NCBI GenBank assembly: GCA_003254925.1
Contig: QANZ01002448.1
Span: 109,358-173,357 of the forward strand
Reading direction: 5' to 3'
Length of the DNA: 64,000 bases
Origin: Chamaecrista fasciculata
Taxonomy: Eukaryota > Streptophyta > Magnoliopsida > Fabales > Fabaceae
Made by a program: the position numbers and the translations under genes. Shown here piece by piece: positions 60,501-64,000 of the stretch. Position 1 is the first letter of the stretch. Every line of letters starts with the position of its first letter. The notes below the pieces were generated by a model. It was not told where the DNA came from. It was given only the letters and a program-made list of their open reading frames with translations, and ran no database searches.

Positions 60501-62733
60501 TCTGTTTGTGTCCTGGTTGAACCACTCACTTCACATGGGACAGTAATTTATCCATTTGTGTATTGTCTATGCAGGTTTTATCCAAAATTGAAAATGGGGC
60601 ATACACTCGCTACACTTAAAGTCAAGGTGTTTCTCTCCCTTGTGCTTTGTTTAATTTAGACCTGTGTTATGTTGACAACATATCATATATCACATTATAT
60701 TTTATCTAAAATGCAGCCTGGATATGGAGCTTTTGTGACTGATTTCCATATTTCAAAGAATACAACACATTCTCCGCATGAGAAAATTGTAAGAATCTTC
60801 TAAATTATCTTATTTCCTTACATGGTTTGAGTGACTAGTCTCAACCATTATTCAGGTTCATAATTGCTTTGTGATTTTTCATTAAATTTTTTTTATTATT
60901 AAGTGTGGGTTTGTTCAGAGTGATTCAATTTTTATGAAATTTGGTGCAAGTCTCAAAGTTGAATTTTATATCTGGATGGAAAATTTTTCATGATTATCGT
61001 ATACAAATTTTTGTCATAGACTACTTGTTTTAATATATAACAAGGAGTACCGATAATGGTTGAGAAAATTTCATCACTGCAACCTCGCTTGCTAAACTTA
61101 CCTTGTTCCTACTATTATAATTGTGCATTCGTTTATTTATTTGTATATCTAATTTTTTGGTTGCTAGATTATGCTGGTTTGGCTCCCTCCCCCCTTTTTA
61201 TTTAATTTCATTAGATTTTGACATCCACTTTTCATCTGAACTTTTTTAATATCTAAGTGATGGATCCTTTATTTGATATACGGTGAGCAATATGGTATTT
61301 TCTTCTAGTTGTTTGAGTCACTGGTTTCTTTTCAAGTTCTAACCACGAGCTTTTATACTTAAGGCTATGTTTGGGAGTTTTAGTGAGCATGGAGAGGAGA
61401 GGACATTAATGGACACTAATAGGGTGGAGAGGAGAGGATATTAATGGACTAAGTAAATATGTTGTTTGGGAGATTTTAATGAGGAAAGGAATGGACACTT
61501 GTTAATCTTGTTTGGAAGTTATTAGTAATGGAATGGAATGGAGTGGACACATGTTATTTTTGTTAGTATAAGGATATAATTGTCATTAAAAGATTATAAA
61601 ACTGTCCACTCCTTCCTTGGCACCCCAATTTGGGGTGCCAACAAAAATTTAATTTTGGGGTGCCAAATGTCCCTCCTTATCCACTCCACTCCCCCCTAAA
61701 AAAACTGCCAAACATAATTTTTATACGTTTTGTCCCTTCCTGTCCTCTCCATTCCCCCCTTGACACCCCATCCAAACATACCCTAAAAGTTAGTGTCAAT
61801 TGTGTAGTATGACCAATAATTTTTTTTTAAATTTTTATTTCAGTGATTTGAATCCTTTTTGCATGTATGTATGCTTTCCTTCTACTGATTTATGTACATC
61901 TAACTTGGATAGATATGATATTTTCTCTTATAGTGTTTATTGGTAGCTCAAACTGATAACATAGAGACGTCGGCATGCCTCATAACTCCTCAACAAGTCA
62001 GGTAGGTAATCTCCAACTTTTTTACGTTAACAGTGTAGAAGTAGATGGAATCCTCTGTCGAGGCTGACATTTATCTAATCTTTTGTAGCTTTCTCCTCAA
62101 CGGAAAAGGAGTAGATAGAAGGACTAACGTTATAATGGTTTGTTTCCTGGCTCGCAGATGTATTCTAAAAGATTTAGTTTAGACTTTTTTTCGTGAGAGT
62201 AACTTTTCTTTTTTGTGCATGCCATTTATTTCTTAGGACCCTGGACCACAGATGCCAACAAATGTGACTGGTATGCTTAAATATGGAACAAATCTTCTTC
62301 AAGCTGTGGGCCAATTCAATGGTGAGCATTTGACAGTTAACACAGACTCATTGCCTATTATCTCCTAGCTTTGATATATGCGTCTGACTATTTCTATAAT
62401 GATTGTGAAGCTCATTATCTTATACTTGTTGCCTTTATGAGAATGACATCTTTGGATGAGAATTTAGTCATTCAAGATTATGTTCAGCCTGCGGCTACCT
62501 CACAAAATTCAGGTATACCTTGGATATTTAGCATAAATTGTTCTGTAAAATTAATGTGCTTCATCTTATTCTAATCAGTCCAACAGTTCATAATCCATTA
62601 TCTTTCTGCTATTGGGTTTGATGTCAAACGTATGACTTTTTCTTTCACTTCCTTCTCTTTTTTCTTTCTTTAAATAATTAGATTCTGACATTATCGAGGG
62701 GCCATCACAAATTTCACTAAATTGTCCTATAAG
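57568..62733 (+). CDS. PIAL2: E4 SUMO-protein ligase PIAL1/2-like, first 12 exons (gene runs past the window)
   Basis: Exons are 57568-57746, 58708-58780, 58871-58936, 59255-59320, 59398-59480, 60575-60626, 60717-60788, 61934-62001, 62089-62137, 62237-62321, 62411-62512 and 62682-62733. All are GT-AG with joining phases, giving 315 residues plus two bases. The start is the first ATG after an in-frame TAG (57556-57558). Recognisable stretches are RITAVAERLAMHVQPG, FFNLCLSLS-RGIDYALANNE, KTDLFLQSSIMVLMVSVK, RFYPKLKMGHTLATLKVKPG, VAQTDNIETSACLITPQQV, LLNGKGVDRRTNVIM, MLKYGTNLLQAVGQFN and DIIEGPSQISLNCPI. These match the N-terminal region of PIAL proteins, which extend SUMO chains and take part in gene silencing. 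The catalytic SP-RING lies after this point and must be beyond 64000; I found no further exon in 62734-64000. The choice of PIAL2 over PIAL1 rests on the nearby LOR gene. Confidence 0.9.
57750..57788. repeat. (TTC)n microsatellite in PIAL intron 1
   Basis: About a dozen ctt/ttc units lie just after the exon 1 donor. Confidence 0.9.
61363..61783. mobile_element. PIF/Harbinger-like MITE in PIAL intron 7 (421 bp)
   Basis: The left end ggctatgtttggg and right end, inverted gggtatgtttgg, are the tourist-like 'GGG.TATGTTTGG' type. Three-base TAA lies on each side (61360-61362 and 61784-61786). The interior is rich in ggagaggagagg on the left and its complement on the right. No coding is present. 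Confidence 0.72.
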
Positions 62734-63236
62734 GTATGCTGTGATCTTATTTTACAAGTCTCTGAATTCCTTTTCTCCTTATTTTCAGCATGTTTGCTTT
62801 ATCTGTTACTAGCTTTCTTTTCTACTCATGAACGTAGGTTTTTTGTCTATAAGAAAAATTTGAGACTCACTTTATTGTCTGGGATTTATCCATGGGGAAA
62901 TATTTCCTGGACTTCTTTGTAGTGTTGAAGTATAGAGGTCTATGGAAATTCCTAATCCAAATAAATATCTGTTTTTAGCTTATGAGTCAGTGTCATATTT
63001 ATAATTTTAATCATTTGTGTAGTGCGCTGCAATGGCTGTTCTTGTTTTCTTGTAGTCTTTCTATGTTGATCTTCTTGTTTTTTCCATGGTTAGCTGCTCA
63101 TGAATCATGACTTGCAGCCATATAGAACAAATCACGTCTTTCTATTGTATGTATTAATCTATGATATTGTTATACAGTTGAACTGCTGAAGTTTTTCATT
63201 GGGCCTGACTTTCGTATATTAAATGGCGTGATCAAT

Positions 63237-64000
63237 TGATAGAACTCAGTGATCGAAAATGATGGCTATATTATATACACCAGAAAAATACAGCCCTCAC
63301 AGTAGAAACAGTGAATCAAAACATCTACACAATAGCAAACAGAGCAAAGTAAACACAAGAACTGCAAAAGAAAGCAAATAACATAAGCTGGCTTTTGAGA
63401 GGCCAGTTAAGTCCCTAGTTTTCCCCTTAAAACCTCCAAAGGAAGAACCTCCATAAAAAGGCGTGTGCGCTGCTCAGGCCCCTCAATTTTCCTCCACTAT
63501 CGTGTCAGAAACCATTATGCCCAGCTACTCTGTCTTCCCCGTAGTACTGTCCAGCCCCTCTTTTCTTTCTTCTCTGATACACCTTAAACCCCTCTGGTGC
63601 AACCCCATTTGTGTTGGGCCCAATCTCTTTCTCTTTTTCTTTCTCCGTTTCCTTATAAATATTTAAATTAGTAATTGGGCCAGGTCCATCATCAATCATT
63701 TTGCCTTTATGTTAAATCTTCATATGTAGTCTGCCAGAAATCTTGCAACTTGCATCTTTCAGCCGTTTCTCTTATACTTGTCTTAAAAACTTGAAGTATC
63801 CCCTTTTTTTTTGCCATTACAACTTTACTGTTGAATCATGAGACTTTCACATGCTAGCAAATCATATACTTTGCTGTTGAACTCCCGCCACTCACGTATG
63901 GGTTGCCTTGTTTCTCTTCATTGAATCCATGTCAACATGTCACCCTCCAAACAGACCACCACGGCCTGAAGCTTCTCACAGTCAGGTACTTCATTCACTT
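63237..64000 (-). mobile_element. Ty3/Gypsy-type LTR-retrotransposon fossil in a PIAL intron, partial
   Basis: The edge at 63237 (tgatagaact, i.e. an LTR-like ..tatca end on the minus strand) is followed by LTR-like sequence to about 63700. Toward the window end, minus-strand text resembles a Gypsy gag core (EKLQAVVVCLEGD, then PIREWREFNS). No pol region is present between them, so the copy is deleted and broken; it continues outside the window. Its age cannot be judged without the other LTR. Confidence 0.5.

Noticed and set aside
1-64000. CRISPR arrays, bacterial operons or prokaryotic mobile systems
   Set aside because: All genes are spliced plant nuclear genes; no spaced short repeats or bacterial features were seen.

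Overview
This is nuclear DNA of a flowering plant, almost certainly a eudicot. The genes have short GT-AG introns in AT-rich sequence. The space between them is filled with plant repeats: Stowaway, hAT, PIF/Harbinger-like and Mutator-like elements, a tRNA-derived SINE and LTR-retrotransposon fossils. One 965-base gap (44562-45526) and three single N bases are assembly marks.

Layout. 1-3920 holds a decayed local duplication of the 5' part of a PEPR-like LRR receptor kinase gene; one duplicated promoter is split by a 702-base hAT insertion. 3921-9780 is intergenic and repeat-rich. 9783-11118 (+) is MAKR2, a membrane-associated kinase regulator with two exons. 13266-13937 (-) is a single-exon LEA-2/NDR1-like membrane protein. 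17060-23785 (-) is a complete 14-exon RBOHF NADPH oxidase of 951 residues. 24100-39300 is a long stretch without a gene I can support, rich in repeats. 39392-40577 (+) is a two-exon LURP-one-related gene. 40734-about 42503 (-) is the 3' part of a spliced gene that I do not recognise. 46161-51354 (+) is a complete four-exon PP1 catalytic subunit (TOPP). 51355-57500 is repeats, including a 1,011-base Pack-MULE. 57568 to the window end (+) is the first 12 exons of a PIAL-type E4 SUMO ligase.

The gene set looks like conserved microsynteny. From memory, Arabidopsis has TOPP3, RBOHF, a LEA-2 gene and MAKR2 at At1g64040 to At1g64080, and PIAL2 and LOR17 side by side at At5g41580 and At5g41590. Several products act in cell-surface or reactive-oxygen signalling (RBOHF, MAKR2, the LEA-2 protein, the LRR kinase remnants). 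I see no operon-like logic; shared ancestry of the block is the simpler reading.

The most striking object is the Pack-MULE at 55754-56764. It has a perfect 9-base target duplication and terminal inverted repeats of about 266 bases. Between them lie two joined host gene fragments in one orientation: a tandem CCCH zinc-finger segment of the plant RR-TZF family, followed directly by the N-terminal part of a plastid-type ribose-5-phosphate isomerase.
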